From Ga0077536 sp043744805 (lineage in GTDB: Bacteria > Pseudomonadota > Gammaproteobacteria > Ga0077536), in the NCBI GenBank assembly GCA_043744805.1, contig JAYTTZ010000131.1:8430-72429 (forward strand): 64,000 nucleotides of DNA, written 5' to 3'. The notes beneath the pieces were generated by a model. It did no database searches and had not been told where the DNA came from. It saw nothing but the letters and a program-made list of their open reading frames with translations. Position numbers and translations under genes: made by a program. Of the stretch, positions 7,925-16,022 are shown piece after piece. How positions within the stretch are numbered: the first letter of the stretch is position 1; each line of letters begins with the position of its first letter.

Positions 7925-9301
7925 ATGCACCTCCGCAAGTACGACGCTAACTACAGTCGGCGCTTTTTCCTGCAGCAGTCCGCGCGGGGCATTTTCGCCG
8001 CCGGGGTGCTGGGCTCGGTGTGGGATGCCGTCGCCGAAAACGGGGGCTTCGAGAACGCCTACCCCGATGAACTGAAATCCATCGAGGTCTACACCAAGGG
8101 CAAGCTGAAGCCCGGCGACGTCATCGACGCCAGCAACGTGGACCTGGTGCAGGATCTACTCGATCCCATCCGGCTCATGCAGGTGAAGCAGATGGGCCGC
8201 AAGCTCGACCTGGTAGCGGCCACCACGGACATGACCAAGCTCTCGCCGGTGGACTACATCGAGGCGACCTTGCGTAACAGGGGCCAGGCGAAGCTCGACG
8301 AGAAAGGCAACATCTACACGCTGGACGGATCGCCGTGGATTGGTGGCAACCCGTTCCCGGAGCCCAGGTCCGCGCTGGAAGTGTTCGTGCCGATCACGCT
8401 GTCGTGGGGCAGGCACGACGTGTCCTTCTACATGGTGAAGGATTACGAGATCAATCCGGACGGCGGCCAGGGTTACTACTACGAAATCGCCTGGTGCGAG
8501 ATGGCCACCGTGGCACGCGTCACCCTCGATCCAAAACCCTACATGAAAGGCGCCGAGAAGCTGCTGCGCTACCAGTCGGTGTTCTTCAACTACCCCAACG
8601 ATGCCAAGGGCACGTCCTTCCTCAACATCTGGTCCTATGACCAATCGCAGTTCCCCGAACTCATGGGCTACCTGCCGGCTTTCAAGCGCGTGCGGCGGTT
8701 CCCGTCGAGCCAGCGTTTCGAGCCGCTGATCCCGGGCACCACCTTGTACCTCTCGGATGCCTGGGCGGCCGGCGATCCCTATCTCACCTGGGGCAACTTC
8801 AAGATCGTCGGGCGCGGGCCCTTCCTGGCCGGGCTGACGCAGAACTGGAACAGCGCCGATCCGAACTGGGAAGGCAAGACGCACGGTGGACCCAAGGGCC
8901 TCACGTTCTGGGACACCAAGGTGGAACTCGTGCCCGAAGTCATCGTGGTGGATGCCGAGCCCACGTTCTATCCGCAGGCGCCGGTGGGCAAGAAGCGCGT
9001 GTGGTTCGATGCGCGCACCCTGCTGCCGGTGAACATGGTCACCTACGACCGCCGGGGCGAGCCGTTCAAATCCTTCGACGGGTGTTATTCGCTGTACGAA
9101 GACGGCGACAAGAAGGTGATGGACGGCAAGAACCCGTACTGGTCATGGGTCAACGTGCATGCCCACGACGTGCAGAGCAATCGCATGACCCGTCTGGAGC
9201 AGACGCGAACGATCCGTGGTGGTTACGAGATGAAGGTCAACGACCAGGGCCTCTACGACCAGTACCTGACCGAAGCCGCCATCCGTCGTCTGGGTACCTG
9301 A
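7925..9301 (+). CDS. DUF1329 protein with Tat-type signal
   Basis: 458 residues. The N-terminus carries a twin-arginine motif (SRRFFLQQ) followed by a hydrophobic stretch (ARGIFAAGVLGSVW), so export by the Tat route is likely. The body has the DUF1329 pattern, including YPDELKSIEVYTKGKLKPG near the mature start and a large beta-rich domain of the LolA/LolB-like class. Family members accompany DUF1302 outer-membrane proteins and acyl-CoA metabolism genes in degraders of hydrophobic compounds. A DUF1302-like gene ends at 1156. The ribosome site CAGGAG precedes the ATG. The molecular role of DUF1329 is not established; transport of a hydrophobic substrate or lipid is the usual inference. Confidence 0.88.
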   Translation: MHLRKYDANYSRRFFLQQSARGIFAAGVLGSVWDAVAENGGFENAYPDELKSIEVYTKGKLKPGDVIDASNVDLVQDLLDPIRLMQVKQMGRKLDLVAATTDMTKLSPVDYIEATLRNRGQAKLDEKGNIYTLDGSPWIGGNPFPEPRSALEVFVPITLSWGRHDVSFYMVKDYEINPDGGQGYYYEIAWCEMATVARVTLDPKPYMKGAEKLLRYQSVFFNYPNDAKGTSFLNIWSYDQSQFPELMGYLPAFKRVRRFPSSQRFEPLIPGTTLYLSDAWAAGDPYLTWGNFKIVGRGPFLAGLTQNWNSADPNWEGKTHGGPKGLTFWDTKVELVPEVIVVDAEPTFYPQAPVGKKRVWFDARTLLPVNMVTYDRRGEPFKSFDGCYSLYEDGDKKVMDGKNPYWSWVNVHAHDVQSNRMTRLEQTRTIRGGYEMKVNDQGLYDQYLTEAAIRRLGT

Positions 9302-9309
9302 AGGCAGCG

Positions 9310-9337
9310 CGCGCCGGCCTGTATCGGGCCCGGCGCG
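9310..9337. terminator. Hairpin between convergent genes
   Basis: CGCGCCGG and CCGGCGCG pair around a 12-base loop, between the ends of the DUF1329 gene (9301) and the thiolase gene (9354). There is no T-tract on either side, so termination is only probable. Confidence 0.45.
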
Positions 9338-9353
9338 TCATGGAACCAGCCTG

Positions 9354-10592
9354 CTAACGGCCCAGCACCGTCACCGCCACCACGGCTTCTTCCACGCCAA
9401 TCACGCCGCCACCGTTCTGCGCCAGCGCGATCTTCGCGCCTTCCACCTGCCGTAAGCCGGCTTCACCACGCAATTGGGTCACCAGTTCGAAGATCTGCCC
9501 CAAGCCCGTCGCGCCGATGGGATGGCCCTTGCACTCAAGGCCACCGGAGACATTCACCGGCAGGCGCCCACCCAGCGACAGCTCCCCGCGCTCGGCTGCA
9601 GGGCCAGCATCGCCGAGGGCGCTTAGTCCCAGCGCTTCCACTTCGATGATTTCACCCATCGCCGTGGCGTCGTGCACTTCGGCCAACGAGATGTCGCCAG
9701 GACCAATGCCGGCCGCCGCCCAGGCGCGGCGCGCGGCGTGTGCGGTGGCGTGGTTGGCATAGTCCTCGGGCTGCCGGTCGCTGCCGGTCTGCAGCACGCT
9801 GGCGAGCACGCGCATGGCGCGGCCCTGCCGGCCCTGCAACCTGGCCAGGCCCGCCGCATTGCAGACGATGGCCGCCGCGGCGCCGTCGCTCACGGGCGAG
9901 CACATCGGCAGGGTCAGTGGATAGACGATCGGCGCGGCGGCCATCACCTCGTCGATCGAGAACGGCTTGCGATACTGAGCCAGCGGATTGTGGACGGAGT
10001 GCTGGTGGTTCTTGGCGGCAACGGCGGCAAGCTGTCGCTTCGTGGTGCCGAAGGTCTTCATGTGCAGCCTGCAGAAGCCGGCGTAGACGTCCATGAAGAC
10101 GCTGTAGGGTTTGTCGGAGGTGGTGCCAGGCGGGACTTCGACGCCAGCGCCCATGCGGACAAGCGTGTCCCGGTTGTGCTCCACGGTGTGGACGTCCCAG
10201 GCGCCGTCGAAGGCGCTGAACATGCGGGCCCGGTCGGGTGAGTACATTTTCTCCGCGCCGATGGCGAGCACGATGTCGGCAGCGCCGGCCTGCACGTAGT
10301 TGACGGCAAGGTGGAACGCGGTACTGCCGGTGGCGCAGGCGTTCTCGACGTTGATCACCGGTACGCGCTGGATGCCACATTCCCGCAGGGCGATTTCACC
10401 ACGCACCATGTCCTGGCCTTCCATGTGGCCCTGCACGCAATTGCCGTAGAACACCGCCTGGAGGTCGCTGGTCCCGGCGCCGGCGTCGGCCAGCACGCCG
10501 GCCAGTGCCTCGGCGGCCAGTTGTTTGATGGATCGATCGAGCTGCTTGCCGAAAGGCGTCATGCTGACGCCGGCTACGAATACCGTATTCAT
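9354..10592 (-). CDS. Thiolase family protein, SCPx/SCP2 type
   Basis: 412 residues from the ATG at 10592, chosen because GGGAGGAACC lies just upstream; an upstream in-frame start at 10616 lacks such a site. The nucleophilic Cys is in NVENACATGSTAF (about Cys86) and the GHPIGATG histidine motif is present. The second thiolase cysteine of the CxG motif is not: the region reads ALAQNGGG, as in SCPx-type thiolases that act on branched or sterol-side-chain beta-ketoacyl-CoA. It would cleave a 3-ketoacyl-CoA. It is divergent from the XRE-cupin regulator, with an inverted repeat between them. Confidence 0.9.
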   Translation of the reverse strand: MNTVFVAGVSMTPFGKQLDRSIKQLAAEALAGVLADAGAGTSDLQAVFYGNCVQGHMEGQDMVRGEIALRECGIQRVPVINVENACATGSTAFHLAVNYVQAGAADIVLAIGAEKMYSPDRARMFSAFDGAWDVHTVEHNRDTLVRMGAGVEVPPGTTSDKPYSVFMDVYAGFCRLHMKTFGTTKRQLAAVAAKNHQHSVHNPLAQYRKPFSIDEVMAAAPIVYPLTLPMCSPVSDGAAAAIVCNAAGLARLQGRQGRAMRVLASVLQTGSDRQPEDYANHATAHAARRAWAAAGIGPGDISLAEVHDATAMGEIIEVEALGLSALGDAGPAAERGELSLGGRLPVNVSGGLECKGHPIGATGLGQIFELVTQLRGEAGLRQVEGAKIALAQNGGGVIGVEEAVVAVTVLGR

Positions 10593-10609
10593 GTTTGGTT
10601 CCTCCCGTG

Positions 10610-10628
10610 CCAGCATGTTAACTGCTGG
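10610..10628. promoter_or_regulatory. Candidate operator, inverted repeat
   Basis: CCAGCATGTTAACTGCTGG has 6-bp inverted arms (CCAGCA/TGCTGG). It lies 17 bases upstream of the thiolase start and 71 bases upstream of the divergent XRE-cupin gene. Binding by that regulator is inference. Confidence 0.35.
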
Positions 10629-10699
10629 GCGAAAGCGTCGCGACGCACCCGCAACGATTGCCCCGTCCCCGGTGATGCCGGGTGTCCAGGAGACCCTGC

Positions 10700-11326
10700 T
10701 TGACTGCTCGCAAGACCCCTCCGCGCCTGCGCGCGCAAGACGAACCCGCGCTAGCCCCCGTTCCCGCGACGGACGATGGTCTCATCGGTGCCAAGCTGCG
10801 CGGCCTGCGTCACCGGCTTGGGCGCACCATGGCCGAGGTGTCGGCGTCCGCCGGGATTTCCGTTGGACACCTCAGCCAGCTCGAACGCGATCTCGTCTCG
10901 CCGTCCATCAAGACCCTGCACGATCTTAGCCGCGCGCTCGGGGTCACCATCTCCTGGTTCTTCACGCCACAGGCGCCGGTGGATCGCGTGGGCCAGTACG
11001 TGGTGCGGCACGGTGCACGCCGCCACATCAGCTTTGCCGAGGGCATCGACGACTACCAGCTTAATGCCCTCGCCGTCCGCCAGATTGGCCTCCTGTACTC
11101 CACCTTCGCGCCGGGATCTTCCAGCGGTGAAAGCCCCTACACCCACGAGGGCGAGGAAGCCGGGCTCGTGATCGCCGGCAAGCTTGAGCTCTGGATCGAC
11201 GGCGTCACCGTCCTGCTGGAAGCGGGTGACAGCTTCGGCTTCCCGAGCACTTGCCCCCACCGCTACCGCAACCCCGGCCGCCACAAATCGGTGGTGGTGT
11301 GGGCGATGACGCCGCCCACCTATTGA
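10700..11326 (+). CDS. XRE-family regulator with C-terminal cupin sensor domain
   Basis: 208 residues from the TTG at 10700, preferred because CCAGGAGA lies 8 bases upstream; GTG at 10682 would add six residues. The helix-turn-helix (about 28-82) has the signature LRGLRHRLGRTMAEVSASAGISVGHLSQLERDLVSPS. The C-terminal cupin (about 130-205) has the pattern YTHEGEEAGLVIAGKLEL and DSFGFPSTCPHRYRNPG. Proteins of this build (PuuR-like class) sense small metabolites and control amine or amino acid catabolism. It lies between the thiolase and the flavoprotein/hydantoinase genes and could control either. Confidence 0.9.
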   Translation: MTARKTPPRLRAQDEPALAPVPATDDGLIGAKLRGLRHRLGRTMAEVSASAGISVGHLSQLERDLVSPSIKTLHDLSRALGVTISWFFTPQAPVDRVGQYVVRHGARRHISFAEGIDDYQLNALAVRQIGLLYSTFAPGSSSGESPYTHEGEEAGLVIAGKLELWIDGVTVLLEAGDSFGFPSTCPHRYRNPGRHKSVVVWAMTPPTY

Positions 11327-11393
11327 ACCCGGCGGCGAGCCGTCAGCCAGGCGCGGGAGAATTTCTTTATTTGAAGAATTAACTACTTTTTTA

Positions 11394-11422
11394 TTGAGAT
11401 CTGAATACTCCTTGGCTATCGT
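11394..11422 (+). promoter_or_regulatory. Possible sigma70 promoter for the flavoprotein gene
   Basis: TTGAGA (11394-11399) and TATCGT (11417-11422) are separated by 17 bases, in an AT-rich island unlike the GC-rich surroundings, about 35 bases before the ATG at 11457. An inverted repeat TTCTT/AAGAA (11363-11378) just upstream may be a regulator site. Confidence 0.4.
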
Positions 11423-11456
11423 GCCTCGAGCCCCTACCGACCACGAGTTCGTCCCC

Positions 11457-13907
11457 ATGAGCAAACCCCTTCCGTCCAGCGCGCGTGTCGTCATCATCGG
11501 TGGCGGGGTCATTGGCTGTTCAATCGCCTACCATCTGACCAAGCTCGGCTGGAAGGACGTGGTGCTGCTGGAGCGCAAGCAGCTCACGAGCGGCACCACC
11601 TGGCACGCGGCCGGGCTCCTTACCACGCTACGCGACACCGAAGCGCAGACCCGGCTCGCCAAGTACACCCAGGAACTCTACCGCCAGCTTGAGGCCGAGA
11701 CCGGGCAGGCTACCGGGCTCATCCAGTGCGGATCCATCCAGCTCGCCATGACGCAGGAAAAGGCCCATGAAATGCGGCGGGGCTGCGCCATGGCGGCGTG
11801 CTTCGGCGTGCAGAGCCACGAAATCACGCCGGCCGAAGTAACCGCCATGTGGCCGCTGGCGGACGTCGGCAACGTGCAGGCGGCCTTCCATTTCCCCGAC
11901 GATGGCCGCGTCAACCCGGCGGACGTGGCGATGGCGCTGGCCAAGGGTGCGCGCATGGGCGGGGCCCGCATCTTCGAGAACACCAAGGTCAGCGGCATCG
12001 AGAAGTCCAACGGGGTGGTGACCGGCGTGCGCACCGAGCAGGGCGACATCAAGGCGGAATTCGTCGTGAACTGCGCGGGCATGTGGGCGCGGGCAGTCGG
12101 CAACCTGGCCGGCGTCGACGTGCCGCTGCAGGCCTGCGAGCACTACTACCTCATCTCCGAGGCCGTGGAAGGGGTGCATCGCATGCTGCCCATCCTGCGC
12201 GATCCCGGGAACTCGGCTTACATCCGCGAAGAGGCCGGCAAGATCATGGTCGGCTACTTCGAACCGGTGGCCAAACCCTGGGGTATGGACGGCATCCCGG
12301 AAGACTTCTGCTTCACCGACATCCAGGCCGACTGGGATCGCATGATGCCCGTCGTCGAGAAGGCCATGTCCCGTGTGCCGACGCTCCTCGACCACGGCAT
12401 CAAGCTGTTCTTCTGCGGCCCCGAATCCTTCACCCCGGACCACAACTACCTGATGGGCCCGGCACCCCACCTCAAGAACTTCTTCGTCGCTGCCGGCATG
12501 AACTCGCTGGGCATCCTCTCGGGCGGCGGCGTGGGCATGGTGATGGCGCACTGGATTGCCACGGGGCTGCCGCCGATGGACATGTGGTCGGTGGACATCC
12601 GCCGCACCCACGCCTGGCAGAACAACCCGCGCTACCTGCACGATCGCAACGTGGAAGCGCTTGGCATCGGTTACCAGGACCACTGGCCCTTCAGGCAATG
12701 GACCACCGCGCGCGGCGTCAAGAAAAGCGTTCTCCACGATCGCCTCGCGGCCGCCGGCGCGTGCTTTGGTGAATCCGCCGGCTGGGAACGCCCCAACTGG
12801 TATGCGCGTCCCGGCCAGGCGCCGGAATACGCATACGCCTGGGGCCGGCAGAACTGGTTCGACAACAACGCCGATGAACATCGCGCGGTGCGCGAGGCAG
12901 TGGGCGTGTTCGAGCAAACCTCCTTTTCCAAGTTCCTCGTGCAGGGTCGCGACGCCGAGCGCGTGCTGAATGCAATGACCACGGCCTCGATGTCGGTGCC
13001 GCCGGGCCGCGTGGTCTACACCCAGTTCCTGAATGCGCTGGGGGGCATCGAGGCCGACCTCACCGTGACCCGCCTCGACGCGGATCGCTACCTGGTGATG
13101 GCCGCGGCGTTCACGCATACGCACGTCGAGGCGCTCATCCGCAACCAGATCCCGGAAGACGCCCGCTGCGTGATCACGGACGTCTCCGGCAGTTGGTCGA
13201 TGCTGAACCTGCAGGGCCCACGCTCGCGCGCACTCCTCCAGGCGCTCTCATCGCACGATTTCTCCAACACGGCCTTCCCTTACGGCGCCGCGCAGGAAAT
13301 CCAGATCGGTTACCAGACCCTGCTGGCCCAACGCCTGAGCTATGCCGGCGAGCTGGGTTACGAGCTCTACATTCCCACGGCCTTCACCCTGCCTGTCTAC
13401 GACGCGCTGGTGGAGGCGGGCGCGGCCTTCGGCCTGCGCCATTGCGGCTACCATGCGCTCAACTCGCTGCGCATTGAAAAAGCGTATCGCGAATGGGCGC
13501 ACGACATCGGCCCGCAGGATTCCCCGCTGGAAGCCGGGCTCGATTTCGCCTGCGCGTGGAACAAGCCGGGTGGCTTCGTCGGCCGTGACGCCTTGCTGCG
13601 CCAACGCGACGCAGGCCTGCCCAAGCGCCGACTGGTCCAGTTCGTGCTGGAAGATCCGGCACCAATGCTTTACCACAACGAGCCGGTGTGGCGGGACGGG
13701 GCATTGAACGGCTATACCACTTCGGCGATGTACGGACACACCCTGGGCGCTTCCCTGGCGCTGGCCTATGTGTCCTGCGACGAGGGCGTGACGGATGCGT
13801 ACATCACCGGCGCCCGGTATGAAATCGAAATCGCGGGCGAGCGCCATGCGGCGCGCGTCGCGCTCAAGCCGCTGTACGATCCGCAAGGCCTTCGCCTGCG
13901 CGGCTGA
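11457..13907 (+). CDS. Dimethylglycine/sarcosine dehydrogenase-like FAD and GcvT-domain protein
   Basis: 816 residues, the usual length for this family. The N-terminal FAD domain begins with VVIIGGGVIGCSIAYHLT (about 12-29) and carries SGTTWHAAGL, whose His carries covalent FAD in dimethylglycine and sarcosine dehydrogenases. A DAO fold (to about 370), a linking FAO_M region, and a GcvT aminomethyltransferase-like domain (about 430-805) follow. The family removes an N-methyl group oxidatively and passes the one-carbon unit to tetrahydrofolate. The ATG at 11457 fits known N-termini better than TTG at 11394. HyuA and HyuB follow, and hydantoinase action on N-methylhydantoin ultimately yields sarcosine, so an N-methyl-amino acid substrate is likely. 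Confidence 0.9.
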   Translation: MSKPLPSSARVVIIGGGVIGCSIAYHLTKLGWKDVVLLERKQLTSGTTWHAAGLLTTLRDTEAQTRLAKYTQELYRQLEAETGQATGLIQCGSIQLAMTQEKAHEMRRGCAMAACFGVQSHEITPAEVTAMWPLADVGNVQAAFHFPDDGRVNPADVAMALAKGARMGGARIFENTKVSGIEKSNGVVTGVRTEQGDIKAEFVVNCAGMWARAVGNLAGVDVPLQACEHYYLISEAVEGVHRMLPILRDPGNSAYIREEAGKIMVGYFEPVAKPWGMDGIPEDFCFTDIQADWDRMMPVVEKAMSRVPTLLDHGIKLFFCGPESFTPDHNYLMGPAPHLKNFFVAAGMNSLGILSGGGVGMVMAHWIATGLPPMDMWSVDIRRTHAWQNNPRYLHDRNVEALGIGYQDHWPFRQWTTARGVKKSVLHDRLAAAGACFGESAGWERPNWYARPGQAPEYAYAWGRQNWFDNNADEHRAVREAVGVFEQTSFSKFLVQGRDAERVLNAMTTASMSVPPGRVVYTQFLNALGGIEADLTVTRLDADRYLVMAAAFTHTHVEALIRNQIPEDARCVITDVSGSWSMLNLQGPRSRALLQALSSHDFSNTAFPYGAAQEIQIGYQTLLAQRLSYAGELGYELYIPTAFTLPVYDALVEAGAAFGLRHCGYHALNSLRIEKAYREWAHDIGPQDSPLEAGLDFACAWNKPGGFVGRDALLRQRDAGLPKRRLVQFVLEDPAPMLYHNEPVWRDGALNGYTTSAMYGHTLGASLALAYVSCDEGVTDAYITGARYEIEIAGERHAARVALKPLYDPQGLRLRG

Positions 13908-13958
13908 CGCGTTGTGTTTAACAGGACCAGAGACAGATAGCAGCAAAGGAAGCAACCC

Positions 13959-15998
13959 ATGTGGCGTGTAGGCATCGACGTAGGCGGGACGTTCACCGAT
14001 TTGTACGCGTGGAATGACGAGACCCGCGAGCAGGTCACTTCCAAGGTCCTCACTACGCGCCCCGACCGCGCGTCGGGGGTCATCAACGCCATTCGCGAAG
14101 CAGGAATCTCCTTCCAGCAGATTTCGCACCTGATGCATGGCACCACCACCGCGACCAACGCGCTCATCGAACGCGACTATCCGGATCCGGCGATGGTCAC
14201 CACCGAGGGCTTCCGCGACACCATCGAGATTGGCCGCCAGCATCGCGAGCACTTGTACGATCCCTACCAGGTCAAGCCGCGCCCTATCATCAAGCGCCGC
14301 TTCCGCTACACGGTCAATGAACGCACCGACGCGCAGGGCGCCGTGGTAAGGCCGCTCGTCCGCGCCGATGCGCTGGCCGTGGCGGAGAAGATCAAGGCGG
14401 CCAACATCAAGTCCGTCGCGGTGGCCTTCATCAACGCCTACTGCAACGGCCAGCACGAACGCGAGATGCGCGACATCATCCGCGAAGTGAACCCCGACAC
14501 CTGGGTGGTGATTTCCTCCGAAACATGCCCGGTGTTCCGCGAGCACGGCCGCTTCTGCACCACCGCGATCCGCGCGGCGATCATCCCCGTGATGGAAGTC
14601 TATTTCGCGCGGCTCGAGGCCGCATTGAAGGGCGAAGGTTTCGGCGGATCGCTCCTGATCCTCAAAAGCAGCGGTGGCATCACGGGCGTCGACTACGCCC
14701 GCCAGCATCCGGAAGAACTCATCGAATCAGGTCCTGCCGGCGGCGTGGCCTATGCGGGCTACCTGAGCCAGCTCTGCGGTTACCCCAACATCATCCACAC
14801 TGACGTCGGTGGGACGAGTTTCGACGTCTCCATCGTCGAGAACGGCAAGGGGCTCATCACCCGCGACCACGAGATTGAATGGGAAATCCCCTGCATCGTG
14901 CCCATGCTCGACATCCACAGCGTGGGTGCCGGCGGGGGCTCCATCGGCTGGATCGACGAAGGTGGCTCGCTCCGCGCCGGCCCGCGCAGCGCCGGCTCAA
15001 GCCCGGGTCCGGCGTGCTACGGCCTCGGCGGCATCGAACCCACCATCACCGACGCCAACCTGCTGCTCGGTCGCATTGAGCCTACCCTGGGCGGCAAGAT
15101 GACGCTCGACCATGCCGCGGCGGAAGCCTCGATGGCACGCCTTGCGGTGGAGATCGGACTGTCCACTATCGAGACGGCCGACGGCATGATCCGCATCGGT
15201 TGCGAGAACATGGCCCAGGCCGTCAAGAAAGTGCTGGTCTCGCGCGGCCGCGACCCGCGCGACTTCGTCCTGGCGAGCTTCGGCGGTGCCGGCACCATGC
15301 ATGCCTGTTTCGTGGCCGAGTCGCTGAACATCCCGCGCGTCATCATGCCCATCCACGCGGGGGTTGCCTCCGCTTTTGGTGCGACGGCCATGGATCTCCG
15401 GCACGACCTCGAAGCCTTCTACTTCTCTCCGGTAGCCTCGGCCGACCTCTCGACGGTCAACACCCTCTACGCGGATCTCGAGGCAGAAGGCGTACGCCTG
15501 CTCGAAGCCGACGGGGTGTCCCGCGACCGGATTGAAATCCGGCGCACCGCGCAGATGCGCTACGTTGGCCAGTCCTACGAAGTGGAAACGCCCATGCCCA
15601 GCCAGGCGCTGGGCGCCGGGGACATCCCGGCGGTCGAGGCGCTGTTCCACCAGTGCCACGAGCGGGAGTATGGTGTGAGCTCCAGCGACTTCGCGCCCGC
15701 GCTGGTGTCGGTGGCCGTGACCGTCACCGGCCGCATGGAGGCGCCACCGGCCGTAGAGATCGGGGCGCAGGGCGGTGAGCAGGTCAAGGGCGAGCGGCAG
15801 ATCTGGTTCAACCGCGCATGGCACGCCAGCACGGTTTACAACGGCCACGCCCTGCCGCCAGACGCCAAGGTGTCCGGCCCCTGCATCGTCGAGTACGAAC
15901 ATGCCTGCGCCGTGCTGCCACCGCAGGCAATCGCTACCGTCGATCGCTTCGGCAACCTCGTGATCGACCTCAGCCGCAACCTGGTTTCCAACGCTTGA
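13959..15998 (+). CDS. hyuA: Hydantoinase/oxoprolinase subunit A
   Basis: 679 residues. The N-terminal ATP-binding signature GIDVGGTFTDLYAW is at 4-17. Later actin-like fold motifs are HGTTTATNALIERDYP, ESGPAGGVAYAG, HTDVGGTSFDVSIV and SFGGAGTMHACF. The family acts with HyuB in ATP-dependent opening of cyclic imides (5-oxoproline, N-methylhydantoin) or in ketone carboxylation. There is no Cys-rich gamma subunit here, which favours ring opening over carboxylation. A ribosome site (AAGGAAG) precedes the ATG, and HyuB starts 24 bases after the stop. Next to the sarcosine-dehydrogenase-like gene, N-methylhydantoinase is the best guess. Confidence 0.9.
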   Translation: MWRVGIDVGGTFTDLYAWNDETREQVTSKVLTTRPDRASGVINAIREAGISFQQISHLMHGTTTATNALIERDYPDPAMVTTEGFRDTIEIGRQHREHLYDPYQVKPRPIIKRRFRYTVNERTDAQGAVVRPLVRADALAVAEKIKAANIKSVAVAFINAYCNGQHEREMRDIIREVNPDTWVVISSETCPVFREHGRFCTTAIRAAIIPVMEVYFARLEAALKGEGFGGSLLILKSSGGITGVDYARQHPEELIESGPAGGVAYAGYLSQLCGYPNIIHTDVGGTSFDVSIVENGKGLITRDHEIEWEIPCIVPMLDIHSVGAGGGSIGWIDEGGSLRAGPRSAGSSPGPACYGLGGIEPTITDANLLLGRIEPTLGGKMTLDHAAAEASMARLAVEIGLSTIETADGMIRIGCENMAQAVKKVLVSRGRDPRDFVLASFGGAGTMHACFVAESLNIPRVIMPIHAGVASAFGATAMDLRHDLEAFYFSPVASADLSTVNTLYADLEAEGVRLLEADGVSRDRIEIRRTAQMRYVGQSYEVETPMPSQALGAGDIPAVEALFHQCHEREYGVSSSDFAPALVSVAVTVTGRMEAPPAVEIGAQGGEQVKGERQIWFNRAWHASTVYNGHALPPDAKVSGPCIVEYEHACAVLPPQAIATVDRFGNLVIDLSRNLVSNA

Positions 15999-16022
15999 AC
16001 ACACCGCTCCGGGAGAAGTGAA

